Positions 21,021 through 30,537 are shown, numbered from the stretch's first letter. The stretch: DNA of 64,000 bases from Sphingomonas sp. LY54 (GCF_035594035.1 NZ_CP141588.1:620001-684000); one strand, 5' to 3'. The notes: generated from the sequence alone by a model not told the origin. Program-made: numbers and translations.

Positions 21021-21914
21021 TCACTCGCCGGCCTCGGCCGCGTCCGCCCGCTCCGCCACCACCTCCGCGGGCACGCCCTCGCCTTCCTCGCGGCCGGCGA
21101 ATATCCACGTCCCGTCGCGGCACTCGAACAGGGTCGGGCGACCGGGGAGGAACGCCGCGCCGTCCCAGCGCAGGACCTGGAGATCGATCCGCTGCGGCGC
21201 CGCCTCGATCCAGTTGAAGCTCTGGAGCTCCTCGCCGCGGAGCCGGGTCGAGGTCGCCGTCCCCGCCTGCACGACCAAAGCCGGCCCCGCGGTCTCGACC
21301 ATTTCGCGGGCGGAGCTGGCATAGGTGCGGTGGAAATGGCCGGCGAGGAGGATGTGGACGCCGGCTTCGGCCACGGCGGTCAGCGCGTCGGTGTGGCGCT
21401 TCACGACCTTGGTGAGCTCGCCTTCGTCGCCGATCGGCATCGCGAACAAAGGATGGTGCGTGACCAGGATGCGGGTCTTCCCTTCGGGGACGTCGCGGAA
21501 GCGCTCGCGGATGATCGCCATCTGCTCGAGGCTGATGCTGCCGTCCTTGATCGTCAGTGAGCGGGCGGTGTTGATCCCGAGCACGGCGAGATGTTCGGTC
21601 TCGAACCAAGGACAAAGATCGTCGTCGATGAAGCGCTTGTAGCGATGCAGCGGCCGGGCGAAGCGGCGCACGACGTCGTAGAGCGGAACGTCGTGATTGC
21701 CCGGCACGGCCAGCACCGGCAGCCCGCTCGCCTCAATCCGGTCGACGAAGGCGCAGGCCATCTCATATTGTTTCACCCGTGCGCGCTGGGTGAAATCGCC
21801 GCTGATCACGACCAGTTCGGGCCGCTTCTCGGCAAGGAAATCCTCGACCGCCTGGACGATGACGGGGTCGTGGCGCCCGAAATGGACATCCGACAGATGG
21901 GCTATCGTCGCCAA
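21021..21914 (-). CDS. Calcineurin-like metallophosphoesterase (CpdA type)
   Basis: The 297-residue enzyme has all five metal motifs: SDVHFG, SGDFT, PGNHD, VTHHPLF and AGHFHRT. This layout fits class III cAMP phosphodiesterases and related enzymes. The start is read as TTG at 21914 because GGGAGGAGAGG lies 3-4 bases upstream and homology begins at ATIAHLSDVHFG; no ATG is available. It is downstream of mlaE-mlaF on the same strand, 37 bases after mlaF, where mlaD would often be found. The physiological substrate is uncertain. Confidence 0.85.
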   Translation of the reverse strand: MATIAHLSDVHFGRHDPVIVQAVEDFLAEKRPELVVISGDFTQRARVKQYEMACAFVDRIEASGLPVLAVPGNHDVPLYDVVRRFARPLHRYKRFIDDDLCPWFETEHLAVLGINTARSLTIKDGSISLEQMAIIRERFRDVPEGKTRILVTHHPLFAMPIGDEGELTKVVKRHTDALTAVAEAGVHILLAGHFHRTYASSAREMVETAGPALVVQAGTATSTRLRGEELQSFNWIEAAPQRIDLQVLRWDGAAFLPGRPTLFECRDGTWIFAGREEGEGVPAEVVAERADAAEAGE

Positions 21915-21951
21915 ATCCTCTCCTCCCGCGGCCTGCGCCGGGGACGGAAGG

Positions 21952-22704
21952 CTAACGTATCGGCCCCTCGGCTCGCCCCTGAACGAACTGGTCCACATAA
22001 GGGTTGCCGGTCGCGTACAGGCGATCGCGCGGGCCGTGCCAGATGATGCGGCCGCCATAGAGCATGGCCACGCGGTGGGCGATCTTGCGCGCGCTCGCCA
22101 TGTCGTGGGTGATGGTGAGCGCGGTGATGCCGAGATCCTCGACCAGGCTGACGATGAGGTCGTTGATGACGTCGGCGCGGATCGGGTCAAGGCCGGTGGT
22201 GGGCTCGTCGAACAGGAGGATTTCGGGGCGCGGCGCGACCGCCCGTGCAAGGCTGACCCTCTTCTGCATGCCGCCGGACAGTTCCGAGGGTCGCAGGTCG
22301 AGAATGTCGCGGCCGAGCCCGACCCGCTCCAAATTCTCCTCGGCGAGGACGCGCATCCGGGCCGGATTGATCAGTCGTCCCTGGGTGAGGCCGAACGTAA
22401 CGTTGCGCCAGACCGGCAGCGAATCGAACAATGCGCCGCCCTGGAACAGCATGCCGAACTTGCTGCGCAGCCGCTCGACCGTGCGCGAGCCGGCGCCGAC
22501 AATCTCCTCGCCGTCGATCAGGATCGAGCCGCGATCGGGCTGGAGCAGGCCGAGCACGCACTTGATCAGAACCGACTTACCCGTGCCGGACTGGCCGATG
22601 ATCGCGATCGATTCGCCGGTCTCGATGTCGAGATCGGCGCCGTCGAGCACGACGTTGCCGTTGAAGCTCTTGGCGACGCCGCGGATGGCGATCTTCTCGC
22701 TCAT
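21952..22704 (-). CDS. mlaF: Phospholipid transport ABC ATPase MlaF
   Basis: The 250-residue ATPase has Walker A GQSGTGKS, signature LSGGMQKR and Walker B ILLFDEPTTGLD, with the Mla-type C-terminus. It energises retrograde phospholipid movement across the envelope with MlaE and the MCE protein MlaD. Its ATG overlaps the mlaE stop (ATGA). An MCE-domain gene is missing immediately downstream. Confidence 0.92.
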   Translation of the reverse strand: MSEKIAIRGVAKSFNGNVVLDGADLDIETGESIAIIGQSGTGKSVLIKCVLGLLQPDRGSILIDGEEIVGAGSRTVERLRSKFGMLFQGGALFDSLPVWRNVTFGLTQGRLINPARMRVLAEENLERVGLGRDILDLRPSELSGGMQKRVSLARAVAPRPEILLFDEPTTGLDPIRADVINDLIVSLVEDLGITALTITHDMASARKIAHRVAMLYGGRIIWHGPRDRLYATGNPYVDQFVQGRAEGPIR

Positions 22705-23501
22705 CCGAACGCCGCGATCGTGATCAGCAGGTTGGAGAGCAGGATCAGCACGAAGGCGGAGACTACGGCGTTGGTCGTGGCCTTGCCGACGCCGGCGGCG
22801 CCCCCGCTCGACCGGAAGCCGTGATAGCAGCCCATCAGGGCGATGAAGAAGCCGAACACCGCGGCCTTCACCAGCGACATCTGCAGATCGTCCGGCTCGA
22901 GCACGCGGCGCGAGGTTTCGAGATAGGAGACCGCGTTGAAGCCGAGCTTGTAGACCGCGAGCAGATAGCCGCCGAGCACGCCGATGATGTTGGCGATCAG
23001 CACCAGGATCGGCAGCGCGATCACCGCTGCGAACAGCCGCGGGGCGATCAGGAAACGGAACGGATCGGTGCGCAAGGTGGCGAGCGCGTCCAGCTGCTCG
23101 GTGACGCGCATCGTGCCGATCTCGGCCGCCATCGCCGAGGAGACGCGGCCGGCGACCATCAGCCCGACCAGCACCGGCCCGAGTTCGCGGACGATCCCGA
23201 TGACGACGATCGCCGGCACCGCCGACTGCGCGCTGAGCCGCGATCCGCCGACATAGATTTGCTGGGCGAGAGCGGCGCCGGTGAAGATCGCGGTGAGCCC
23301 GACCACCGGCAGCGAATACCAGCCGATGTGGAGCAATTGCTCGAACATGCGCAGCGGGTAGTAAGGCGGGATGAAGGCGCGGACGATTGCCTGCCACGCG
23401 AACAGGGTGACGCGGCCGATCGTGGCGAACACGGCAATGGCCGCAGCGCCGATCGCCGCGAAGAACCGTATCGGTGCCTCTGCCCCGCTGCTCATAGCCA
23501 T
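22701..23501 (-). CDS. mlaE: Phospholipid transport permease MlaE
   Basis: The 266-residue inner-membrane protein has about five helices and the MlaE family signature (VRELGPVLVGLMVAGRVSSA, then AAEIGTMRVTEQLDAL). It is the permease of the MCE transporter and is translationally coupled to mlaF. Two N-terminal Met codons (23501 and 23495) are possible starts. Upstream lies the broken csaA gene on the same strand. Confidence 0.92.
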   Translation of the reverse strand: MAMSSGAEAPIRFFAAIGAAAIAVFATIGRVTLFAWQAIVRAFIPPYYPLRMFEQLLHIGWYSLPVVGLTAIFTGAALAQQIYVGGSRLSAQSAVPAIVVIGIVRELGPVLVGLMVAGRVSSAMAAEIGTMRVTEQLDALATLRTDPFRFLIAPRLFAAVIALPILVLIANIIGVLGGYLLAVYKLGFNAVSYLETSRRVLEPDDLQMSLVKAAVFGFFIALMGCYHGFRSSGGAAGVGKATTNAVVSAFVLILLSNLLITIAAFG

Positions 23502-23547
23502 GCGCGCTGATAGCGGGCGCGGGCCGTGATCAGCAACTCCTATCGCC

Positions 23548-23922
23548 TCAAAACAGCCGGGCGCCGTTCGGGACCTTGCGGTCGGGGCTGAACAGGACGA
23601 CGGCGCCCGTGTCGTCGGGGAAGCCGACGGTCAGCACTTCGGACATGAACGGGCCGATCTGACGGGGCAAGAAGTTGACGACGGCGGCGACCTAGCGGCC
23701 GAGCAGGTCGTCGGCTCGATAATGATCGACGATCTGGGCGCTCGACTTGCGGATGCCGATGCCGGGGCCGAAATCGATCCGGAGCTTCCACGACGGCTTG
23801 CGTGCCTCGGGAAAGGGATTGACCGCGACGATCGTGCCGCAGCGTATGTCGACGGCGAGAAACTGGTCGAAGGCGATCGGCGCGGCGGCCGGGGCGGCGG
23901 GATCGGAGAGCTTGTGCGTCAT
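23548..23922 (-). pseudogene. csaA: csaA-like tRNA-binding-domain protein broken by an amber codon
   Basis: The frame encodes a CsaA (tRNA-binding, secretion chaperone-like) protein: FLAVDIRCGTIVAVNPFPEA, KLRIDFGPGIGIRKSSAQI, then DLLGR, an in-frame TAG at 23694-23692, and VAAVVNFLPRQIGPFMSEV to the natural TGA at 23548. In CsaA homologues the position after GR is Gln (GRQV), so a single CAG-to-TAG change explains the stop. Everything after it is intact and in frame, so the event is recent, or a base error, or is read through. A second atypical residue, Leu for Pro in NFPPRQIG, supports decay. The product would be a 76-residue fragment. Confidence 0.85.
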
Positions 23923-23931
23923 CCCGCTCTT

Positions 23932-25431
23932 CTATCCGGCGGAAGACACGGCGCCAGCCTCCGCAAAAGGCGCAAGCCGGTGCTTCTGGATCTTGCCCGC
24001 GGCGGTGCGCGGGAAGTCGGCGACGATCTCGAAACGCCGCGGCACCTTGTAGCCGGCGAGGCTGGCGCGGCAATGCGCCTCGAGGTCGGCGGCCGTCAGG
24101 CTCGCGCCGTCGATGGGCAGCACGAAAGCCTGGCCGATTTCCCCCCAATAAGGATCGGGCGCCGCGACCACCGCCGCCTCGGCGACCTCCGGGTGGGCGG
24201 CGAGCACATTCTCGATCTCGGCCGGATAGATGTTGGCGCCGCCGGAGATGAACATCTCCTTCCGCCGGCCGACGACATAATGGAAGCCGTCGCCATCGCG
24301 GCGCACGAGATCACCCGAGCGCAGCCAGCCGTCCGACGTGAAGGCGGCCGCGTTAGCCTCCGGGTTGCGCCAATAGCCCGGAGTCACTGCGGGGCCGCCG
24401 AACAAGAGATCGCCGACCTCGCCGTCTGCCACCTCCCGCCCCTCTTCGTCGACGATGCGAACGCCGCACAGCAATTGCGGCTTGCCGACCGAGCCGATCC
24501 GGCTCCAGGCATCGGCCGGATCGAGCAGGAAGGCGGTGGGGCCGGTCTCGGTCATGCCCATGCCGTTGCAGATGCGCACGCCGATCGGCTTGTAGCGCTC
24601 GACCAGGCGGTCGGGGAGCGGCGCCCCGCCGCATCCCCAGTGGCGAACATGGTCAAGCGGCGCGCCGGCAAAGCGCGGATGCTCGACCAGCGCCTGATAG
24701 ACGGTCGGCACGGCGAACAGAGCGTCGAGCCGCCGCGCCTCCAGCAATTGCACGATCTCTTCCGGCTCGAAGCTCTCCAGCACGATCACCCGCCCGCCCG
24801 CGAACAGGGTCGGCAGGCTGTGGAGGTTGATCCCGGCGGTGTGGAAATGGGGCAGGAAGCAGAGCGTCGTGTCGGTGGAGCGAAGGTCGATCGCGGTGCC
24901 GATATTGACCGCATTCGCGAGCGCCATGCGGAACGTGTAGATCACACCCTTGGGCCGGCCGGTCGTCCCCGACGTGTAGAGGAGGTACCAGGTCGCGTCT
25001 TCGGGCCACGCGCGCCGCACCGTGATCGCCGGCGCGCGGGCGAGACAGTCTTCATAGTCCGCGTCGAGATCGATCGTCGGCAGGCGATCGCGCAAGTCGC
25101 CGGCACCGCCCTCTCGAAACAGCAGGACGGGCTCGCAATCGTCGAGCAGCTGGTCGAGCTCGGGTTGCGGCATGCGCCAGTTGAGCGGGACCAGGATCGC
25201 GCCAAGCTTGGCGCAGCCGAACAATATCTCGAAGAAGGCGATCCTGTTGCGCGACAGGATCGCCACCCGGTCGCCCTCCCCCACTCCCCGCTCCGCCATC
25301 AGCGCGGCGGCGGCGGCGGCGCGGCGATCGAGTTCGGCATAGGTGATCGTGCGGTCCCCTTGCTCCAGGGCAATACGGTCCGGCCCAAGCAGCGCCCGCC
25401 TGGCGATGAGGTCGGGCAGGCTCCCGATCAC
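23932..25431 (-). CDS. AMP-forming acyl-CoA synthetase
   Basis: The 499-residue enzyme is an ANL-superfamily ligase that activates a carboxylic acid with ATP and CoA. The phosphate loop is LLYTSGTTGRPKG, the adenylation motif is NGMGMTETG, the hinge region is SGDLVRRDGDGFHYVVGRRK, and the C-terminal catalytic Lys lies in TAAGKIQKHRL. The start is GTG at 25431, overlapping the TetR stop by four bases (GTGA), so both are one transcript. The substrate is not evident; it is not the paaK type. With the divergent hydrolase and TonB receptor genes it probably belongs to a catabolic unit. Confidence 0.88.
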   Translation of the reverse strand: MIGSLPDLIARRALLGPDRIALEQGDRTITYAELDRRAAAAAALMAERGVGEGDRVAILSRNRIAFFEILFGCAKLGAILVPLNWRMPQPELDQLLDDCEPVLLFREGGAGDLRDRLPTIDLDADYEDCLARAPAITVRRAWPEDATWYLLYTSGTTGRPKGVIYTFRMALANAVNIGTAIDLRSTDTTLCFLPHFHTAGINLHSLPTLFAGGRVIVLESFEPEEIVQLLEARRLDALFAVPTVYQALVEHPRFAGAPLDHVRHWGCGGAPLPDRLVERYKPIGVRICNGMGMTETGPTAFLLDPADAWSRIGSVGKPQLLCGVRIVDEEGREVADGEVGDLLFGGPAVTPGYWRNPEANAAAFTSDGWLRSGDLVRRDGDGFHYVVGRRKEMFISGGANIYPAEIENVLAAHPEVAEAAVVAAPDPYWGEIGQAFVLPIDGASLTAADLEAHCRASLAGYKVPRRFEIVADFPRTAAGKIQKHRLAPFAEAGAVSSAG

Positions 25432-26021
25432 GGGCGGGTCCGCAGTCCCTGGGCGACGAGGTCGATCGCGACGTCGGCGACTTCGGCGGGGCTCAGATCC
25501 TCCTCCCACACGCCGTAGCGCATGCCGAGGAACACGCTCATCCCAATGAGCGCCCAGGCGCGGGGCTCGTCCTCACCATCGACGATCTCGCCGCGGGCGG
25601 CGGCGGCGGCGAGATTGCGGCGATAGCCGTCGACGAATGTCCGGTAATGCTCGCGATAGACGTCGGCGGCGACGAACTGCGCTTCCTCGATGATGCGATA
25701 GAGCTCGCGATGCTGGCGCACGAAGGCGATGAACGCGGCAAGCCCGATCCGCTCCGCCGCAATCCGGTCGGGCGCGTCCGTGACCGCCTCGGCGACATGC
25801 TGGCGCACCGCCCGGCTCATGTCCTGCACGAGCGCGCGGAACACCTCCTCCTTGCTCTCGAAATAGGTGTAGAAAGTGCCGAGCGCGACGCCGGCCCGCT
25901 GGGTGATGCCGGTGATCGCGGCTTCGTGATAGCCGCGCTCGCCGAACTCCGCCCCCGCCGCCTCCAGCACCCGCCGCAGCGTCTTTCGTCCGCGCTCGGT
26001 GCGCGGTGTCTTGTCCGTCAT
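25428..26021 (-). CDS. TetR family regulator
   Basis: The 197-residue regulator has the N-terminal helix-turn-helix (AAITGITQRAGVALGTFYTYF) and a variable ligand domain (residues about 75-197). It is divergent from the hydrolase-receptor operon, so it probably represses both directions in response to a substrate or its CoA ester. ATG 26021 (MTDKTPRTERG) is preferred over one at 26063 because homology begins there. Confidence 0.85.
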   Translation of the reverse strand: MTDKTPRTERGRKTLRRVLEAAGAEFGERGYHEAAITGITQRAGVALGTFYTYFESKEEVFRALVQDMSRAVRQHVAEAVTDAPDRIAAERIGLAAFIAFVRQHRELYRIIEEAQFVAADVYREHYRTFVDGYRRNLAAAAARGEIVDGEDEPRAWALIGMSVFLGMRYGVWEEDLSPAEVADVAIDLVAQGLRTRP

Positions 26022-26075
26022 GGGTGAAGCCTGCCTGCAACACTTCGCCAATGCAATGGACACACATCCAACTTG

Positions 26076-26091
26076 AACATTGACTCATGTT
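26076..26091. promoter_or_regulatory. Inverted repeat in the divergent TetR/hydrolase region
   Basis: AACAT (26076-26080) and ATGTT (26087-26091) form an inverted repeat with a 6-base spacer between the divergent genes. A TetR operator is the natural guess, but the arms are short and no sister site is seen. Confidence 0.3.
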
Positions 26092-26157
26092 TCACGTCGT
26101 GGCACCGGCGGGAAGAGCGAACTCCCGGAAGAGGAGCCGTTCCTGGGAGGGGTATCG

Positions 26158-26982
26158 TTGCAGCATTTCACCGCATCCGACGGCACGCGCATCGTCTATG
26201 AGGACGAGGGCGAAGGCCGCCCGCTCGTCCTGCTGCACGGGCTAATGGCGCACCGCGGCTTCTTCGAGCAGCAGCGCGCCCTCGCCGACGATTTCCGCAT
26301 TATCCGCGTCGACCTGCGCGGCCACGGCGATTCCCGCGCCGAGCACGGCCTGACCGTCGAACGGCTCGGCGAGGACATTGCCGAACTGGTCGCGGCGCTC
26401 GACCTGCGCGACGTGATCGGCGTCGGCTGGTCGCTCGGCGCCTCCGTGCTGTGGCATGTCCTGGCCGGCCCCGCCGCAGAACGCTTCGCCGGCGCGGTGA
26501 TCGTCGACATGACGCCGCGCGTGCTGAACGACGGGGAATGGACGCTCGGCCTCTCGCGCGAGGCCTGCGAGGCCCGCCGCCAGGCGATCGAAACCGACTT
26601 CGCGACGTTCGCCAACAGCGCCGGCCAGGCGATCTTCGCGCAGCCGGGAAGCCCCCACAAGGCGCGCTGGGCCGGCGAGGAATTCCAGGGCAACGATGGC
26701 GCCGCGATCAGCGCGCTGTGGAGCTCCCTGGTCGAACAGGATTTCCGCGCCGGCCTCGGCCGCATCCGCCAGCCGACCCTGATCGCACACGGCGCGCACA
26801 GCCACCTCTACGGCTCCGACACTGCCGACTATCTCGGAGCCGCCATTCCGAACTCGAAGATCATCGAGTTCGATCAATCCGGCCACAGCCCGCACATCGA
26901 ACAGGCCGAGCTTTTCAACCAGACCATCAGGGACTTCGCGGCCAGCCTGCCGCGCATCCGCCAACCGCACATCACAGCATAA
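26158..26982 (+). CDS. Alpha/beta hydrolase
   Basis: The 274-residue hydrolase has the oxyanion segment LLHGLMAHRGF, the nucleophile elbow GWSLGAS, and a C-terminal His (SGHSPH). The start is read as TTG at 26158 because GGGAGGGG lies six bases upstream and similarity begins at FTASDG; no ATG is placed better. It starts an operon with a TonB receptor, an MFS carrier and a second hydrolase, suggesting that it cleaves an imported ester or lactone. No signal peptide. Confidence 0.85.
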   Translation: MQHFTASDGTRIVYEDEGEGRPLVLLHGLMAHRGFFEQQRALADDFRIIRVDLRGHGDSRAEHGLTVERLGEDIAELVAALDLRDVIGVGWSLGASVLWHVLAGPAAERFAGAVIVDMTPRVLNDGEWTLGLSREACEARRQAIETDFATFANSAGQAIFAQPGSPHKARWAGEEFQGNDGAAISALWSSLVEQDFRAGLGRIRQPTLIAHGAHSHLYGSDTADYLGAAIPNSKIIEFDQSGHSPHIEQAELFNQTIRDFAASLPRIRQPHITA

Positions 26983-26995
26983 GAGGAGAGACGTC

Positions 26996-29239
26996 ATGGC
27001 TCGCATTTCCAGACTGACCACCACACTCCGGCTGACCACGGCGATCGCCGCCGGGCTCATCGCCGCGCCGCTCGCCGCGCAGACGACCGACGAACCCGCC
27101 GTCGACGAAACCGCCGGTGTCGAGACCGCGGACGCGCGCAATGACGGCGACATCGTCGTCACCGCCCGCCGTCGCGCGGAAAACCTGCAGGACGTCCCGC
27201 TCTCGGTCTCCGCGTTCAGCGGCGACGCCCTCGCCGAGCAGGGTGCCGTCGACATCACCAACCTGCAGCAGCAGACCCCGAACCTGACGCTGCAAATTGC
27301 GCGCGGTTCGAACTCGACCCTGATTGCCTTCATCCGCGGCATCGGCCAACAGGACCCGGTGTGGGGCTTCGAGCCCGGCGTCGGGCTCTATATCGACGAC
27401 GTCTATGTCGCCCGTCCGCAGGGCGCGGTGCTCGACATCTTCGACGTCGAGCGCGTCGAGGTTCTGCGCGGCCCGCAGGGCACGCTCTACGGCCGCAACA
27501 CGATCGGCGGCGCGATCAAATATGTCACCAAGCGCCTCGGCAATGATTTCAGCGGCCAGGTCCGCGCATCCTACGGCTCGTACGACCAAACCGACCTGAT
27601 CGGCCAGGTCGCGGTCCCGATCGCCGACTGGGTTTCGGTCGGCGGCGCGTTCGCGATCTACAAGCGCGACGGCTTCGGCAAGAACCTCACCAGCGGCGCC
27701 GAGCATTACAACAAGGACGTGATGGCCGGCCGCCTCAGCCTCGAACTGACGCCGTCCGATGCGCTCTTCATCCGCATCGCCGCCGACAAGACCGACGATG
27801 AATCGAACCCGCGCCACGGCTACCGCCTGCTCGGCAACGGCACCGCGATCGGCGCTCCGCTCGACAGCGTGTACGACACCCGCGCCGGCATCGGCGACGA
27901 GAACAATGTCGAGACGAGCGGCATTTCCGGCACGATCGAATATGAAGCGACCGACGCCGTCACACTGAAATCGATCACCGCCTTCCGCAAGGGCCATACC
28001 GAGACCCTGATCGACTTCGACGGAATGCCCGGGCCGGTGCTCGACATCCCGTCCTTCTACAAGGACAAACAGTTCACCCAGGAATTCCAGGCGCTGTATG
28101 AGAGCGACGCGGTCCAGGGCGTGGTCGGCCTCTATTATCTCGACAATTCGGCCTCGGGCGCATTCGACACGGTGATCGGCAACGCCAACCTCACCACGCT
28201 CACCAGCGGCGACGTCGACACCAAGAGCTGGGCCGTGTTCGGCGACGTCAGCGTCCAGTTGAACGAGCAGTTCTCGGTCTCGCTCGGCGGCCGCTACAGC
28301 CGCGACAAGCGCGAGGGCACGGTGTTCCGCGCCGATTATCTCGGCATCCGCAGCCCGCTGTTCGGCAACGCAAGCGCCGTCCAGTTCCGGACCCGCACCG
28401 ACTACACCAACGACCGCACCGACTCGCAGTTCACGCCACGCGTCAGCCTTCGCTACGAACCGAACGAAGACCTGATGATCTATGCGTCGTACAACAAGGG
28501 CTACAAGTCGGGCGGCTTCGATCCGCGCGGCGACGCCATCTTCACGCCGAACACGATCAACGGCTACGCGCCGGAGACGGTGGACGCCTATGAGGTGGGC
28601 CTGAAGGGCGCCTTCGCCGACCGCCGCCTGTTCCTGAACCTTGCCGGTTTCTACTCCGACTATCAGGACCAGCAGATCACGACCCAGTTCCTGTTCGGGA
28701 CCACCGTCGTGAGCTCGGTCGAGAATGCCGGCTCGTCGCGCATCTACGGCCTCGAGCTCGAAGGGCGGATCATCCCGCACGACGACCTCCAGGTGACCTT
28801 CGCGATCGGCTACACCAACGCGAAGTTCAAGGAGTTCCTGTCGCTGGGCACCGACCTGGTGGTGCGCGATGTCGCCGACCAGCGCCTGTTCCAGAACACG
28901 CCGGCCTGGAACGGCAATGTCACGCTCCACTACACCAAGGATCTTGGCTCGGCCGGCCGCATCGCGTTCACGCCCGCCCTCTCCTTCCGCAGCGACTATT
29001 CGCTGTTCGAGGTGGCCAACCCGGTCCTCGACCAGGACGCTTACGAAATTGTCGACGCCAGCCTGGTCTGGACGTCGGACAACGACCGCTTCCAGCTCGG
29101 CCTCCACGGCCGCAACCTGTTCGACAAGCAGTATCGCGTGGGCGGCTACAACTTCCCGGGCGCTCTGCTTGGAAACTCGATCATCGGCTTCTATGGCCCG
29201 CCGCGCACCTTCACGCTCTCGGCCGGCGTGAAGTTCTGA
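26996..29239 (+). CDS. TonB-dependent receptor
   Basis: The 747-residue outer-membrane receptor has a signal peptide (LIAAPLAAQ), a TonB box (DIVVTARRRAENLQDVPLS), a plug domain with VEVLRGPQGTLYGRNTIGG, and a barrel ending VKF. This VTARRR...LQDVPLSVS form is typical of the sphingomonad receptors encoded with catabolic genes. AGAGGAGAG precedes the ATG. It lies between the hydrolase and the MFS gene, and probably imports the growth substrate of the cluster. Confidence 0.92.
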   Translation: MARISRLTTTLRLTTAIAAGLIAAPLAAQTTDEPAVDETAGVETADARNDGDIVVTARRRAENLQDVPLSVSAFSGDALAEQGAVDITNLQQQTPNLTLQIARGSNSTLIAFIRGIGQQDPVWGFEPGVGLYIDDVYVARPQGAVLDIFDVERVEVLRGPQGTLYGRNTIGGAIKYVTKRLGNDFSGQVRASYGSYDQTDLIGQVAVPIADWVSVGGAFAIYKRDGFGKNLTSGAEHYNKDVMAGRLSLELTPSDALFIRIAADKTDDESNPRHGYRLLGNGTAIGAPLDSVYDTRAGIGDENNVETSGISGTIEYEATDAVTLKSITAFRKGHTETLIDFDGMPGPVLDIPSFYKDKQFTQEFQALYESDAVQGVVGLYYLDNSASGAFDTVIGNANLTTLTSGDVDTKSWAVFGDVSVQLNEQFSVSLGGRYSRDKREGTVFRADYLGIRSPLFGNASAVQFRTRTDYTNDRTDSQFTPRVSLRYEPNEDLMIYASYNKGYKSGGFDPRGDAIFTPNTINGYAPETVDAYEVGLKGAFADRRLFLNLAGFYSDYQDQQITTQFLFGTTVVSSVENAGSSRIYGLELEGRIIPHDDLQVTFAIGYTNAKFKEFLSLGTDLVVRDVADQRLFQNTPAWNGNVTLHYTKDLGSAGRIAFTPALSFRSDYSLFEVANPVLDQDAYEIVDASLVWTSDNDRFQLGLHGRNLFDKQYRVGGYNFPGALLGNSIIGFYGPPRTFTLSAGVKF

Positions 29240-29243
29240 TCGG

Positions 29244-30536
29244 ATGACGAAAGCGAGGAGCGGAGTGACGACACCCTTGAAGCAGGCTCAGACGCCCGGT
29301 GGACGGGTGCTGCTCATCCTGCTCCTCGCCTACATCTTCAATTTCATCGACCGTCAGATCATCGGCGTGCTCGCCGTGCCGATCAAGACGGAGTTCCAGC
29401 TCGACGATGAATCGCTGAGCTATCTCGGCATCGCCTTCGCCTTCTTCTACAGCGCGCTCGCGATCCCCATCTCCTGGCTCGCCGACCGTCGCAGCCGGGT
29501 CAACATCATCGCGATCTCGGTCGCCTTGTGGAGCGGCTTCACCGCTGTGTGCGGCCTCGCCCAGAATTTCACGTCTCTCGTCTTCGCGCGGATGGGCGTC
29601 GCGGTCGGCGAGGCGGGCGGCATCGCCCCCGCCTACGCCCTCATTTCCGATTTCTTCCCGCGCGAACGGCGGGCGCGGGCGATGGCCCTGTTCTCGCTCG
29701 GCATCCCGATCGGCTCGGCGCTCGGCATCTTCTTCGGCGGCTGGATCACGACCGCGCTCGACTGGCGCTCGGCCTTTCTGATCGTCGGCCTCGCCGGCAT
29801 TCCTGCCGCCCTGCTCGTCAAATTCGGCATCAGGGAGCCGATCCGCGGCGGCTTCGACAGCGCGGACGGCCAGGCCAGCGATCCTGCCCCGCCTTTCCTC
29901 ACCGTCGCCAGGCGGCTCGCTGCGACGCCGAGCTTCTGGCTGCTCTCGTTCGGCGCCGCGTCGGGATCGATCCTCGGCTACGGCCTGATCTTCTGGCTCC
30001 CTTCCTTCTTCAACCGCACGTTCGGGCTGGAGCTGTTCGACCTCAGCCTGTTCTACGGCACGATCGTATTGGTCGGCGGCGTCGCCGGCACCTGGCTCGG
30101 CGGCTGGATCGGCGACAAGACAGGGCCGACCAACCCGCGCGCCTACGCCCTCATTCCGGCGGCCTGCTTCACGATCGCGGCGCCCTGCTTCGCCTTCGGC
30201 CTGTTCGCCGAGTCCCTGGTCGTGGCCTGGATCCTGTTCGCGGTCGGCCAGATGCTGGCCTTGGCGTGGCTGGGGCCGGTCATCTCGGCCGTCCAGCACA
30301 TCGTCCCGCCCAACATGCGCGCGACCTCTTCGGCCAGCTTCCTGTTCATCAACAATCTGATCGGCATCGGCTTCGGCACCTGGTTTCTGGGCTTCATGTC
30401 GGTGCGGATGACGGAAGCGCACGGCGTCAATTCGCTCCAATATTCAATCCTCTACGGATTGGGCTTCTATCTGCTAAGCTCGGCCATCTACGCGGTCGCC
30501 GCGTCGCGGCTGAACAAGGATTGGTATCGGGGGTAA
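29244..30536 (+). CDS. MFS transporter, spinster-like subfamily
   Basis: The 430-residue inner-membrane carrier has 12 predicted helices. Typical motifs are FNFIDRQIIGVLAVPIK in helix 1 and WLADRRSRVNII, the MFS A-motif, between helices 2 and 3. The ATG at 29244 is used; a GTG at 29265 has a better ribosome site (GAGGAGCGGA). It starts 4 bases after the receptor stop, and the next hydrolase starts 1 base after its own stop. It probably moves the substrate from periplasm to cytosol. Confidence 0.9.
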   Translation: MTKARSGVTTPLKQAQTPGGRVLLILLLAYIFNFIDRQIIGVLAVPIKTEFQLDDESLSYLGIAFAFFYSALAIPISWLADRRSRVNIIAISVALWSGFTAVCGLAQNFTSLVFARMGVAVGEAGGIAPAYALISDFFPRERRARAMALFSLGIPIGSALGIFFGGWITTALDWRSAFLIVGLAGIPAALLVKFGIREPIRGGFDSADGQASDPAPPFLTVARRLAATPSFWLLSFGAASGSILGYGLIFWLPSFFNRTFGLELFDLSLFYGTIVLVGGVAGTWLGGWIGDKTGPTNPRAYALIPAACFTIAAPCFAFGLFAESLVVAWILFAVGQMLALAWLGPVISAVQHIVPPNMRATSSASFLFINNLIGIGFGTWFLGFMSVRMTEAHGVNSLQYSILYGLGFYLLSSAIYAVAASRLNKDWYRG

Positions 30537-30537
30537 T

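Noticed and set aside
23932..25431. The acyl-CoA synthetase as the missing phenylacetate-CoA ligase PaaK
   Set aside because: Length and motifs fit a general fatty- or aryl-acid ligase rather than the shorter PaaK family, and its operon partners are unrelated to paa genes.
26972..29107. A long minus-strand frame opposite the TonB receptor
   Set aside because: The receptor on the plus strand is unmistakable; the shadow is Val/Ala/Arg/Asp-rich with no domain.
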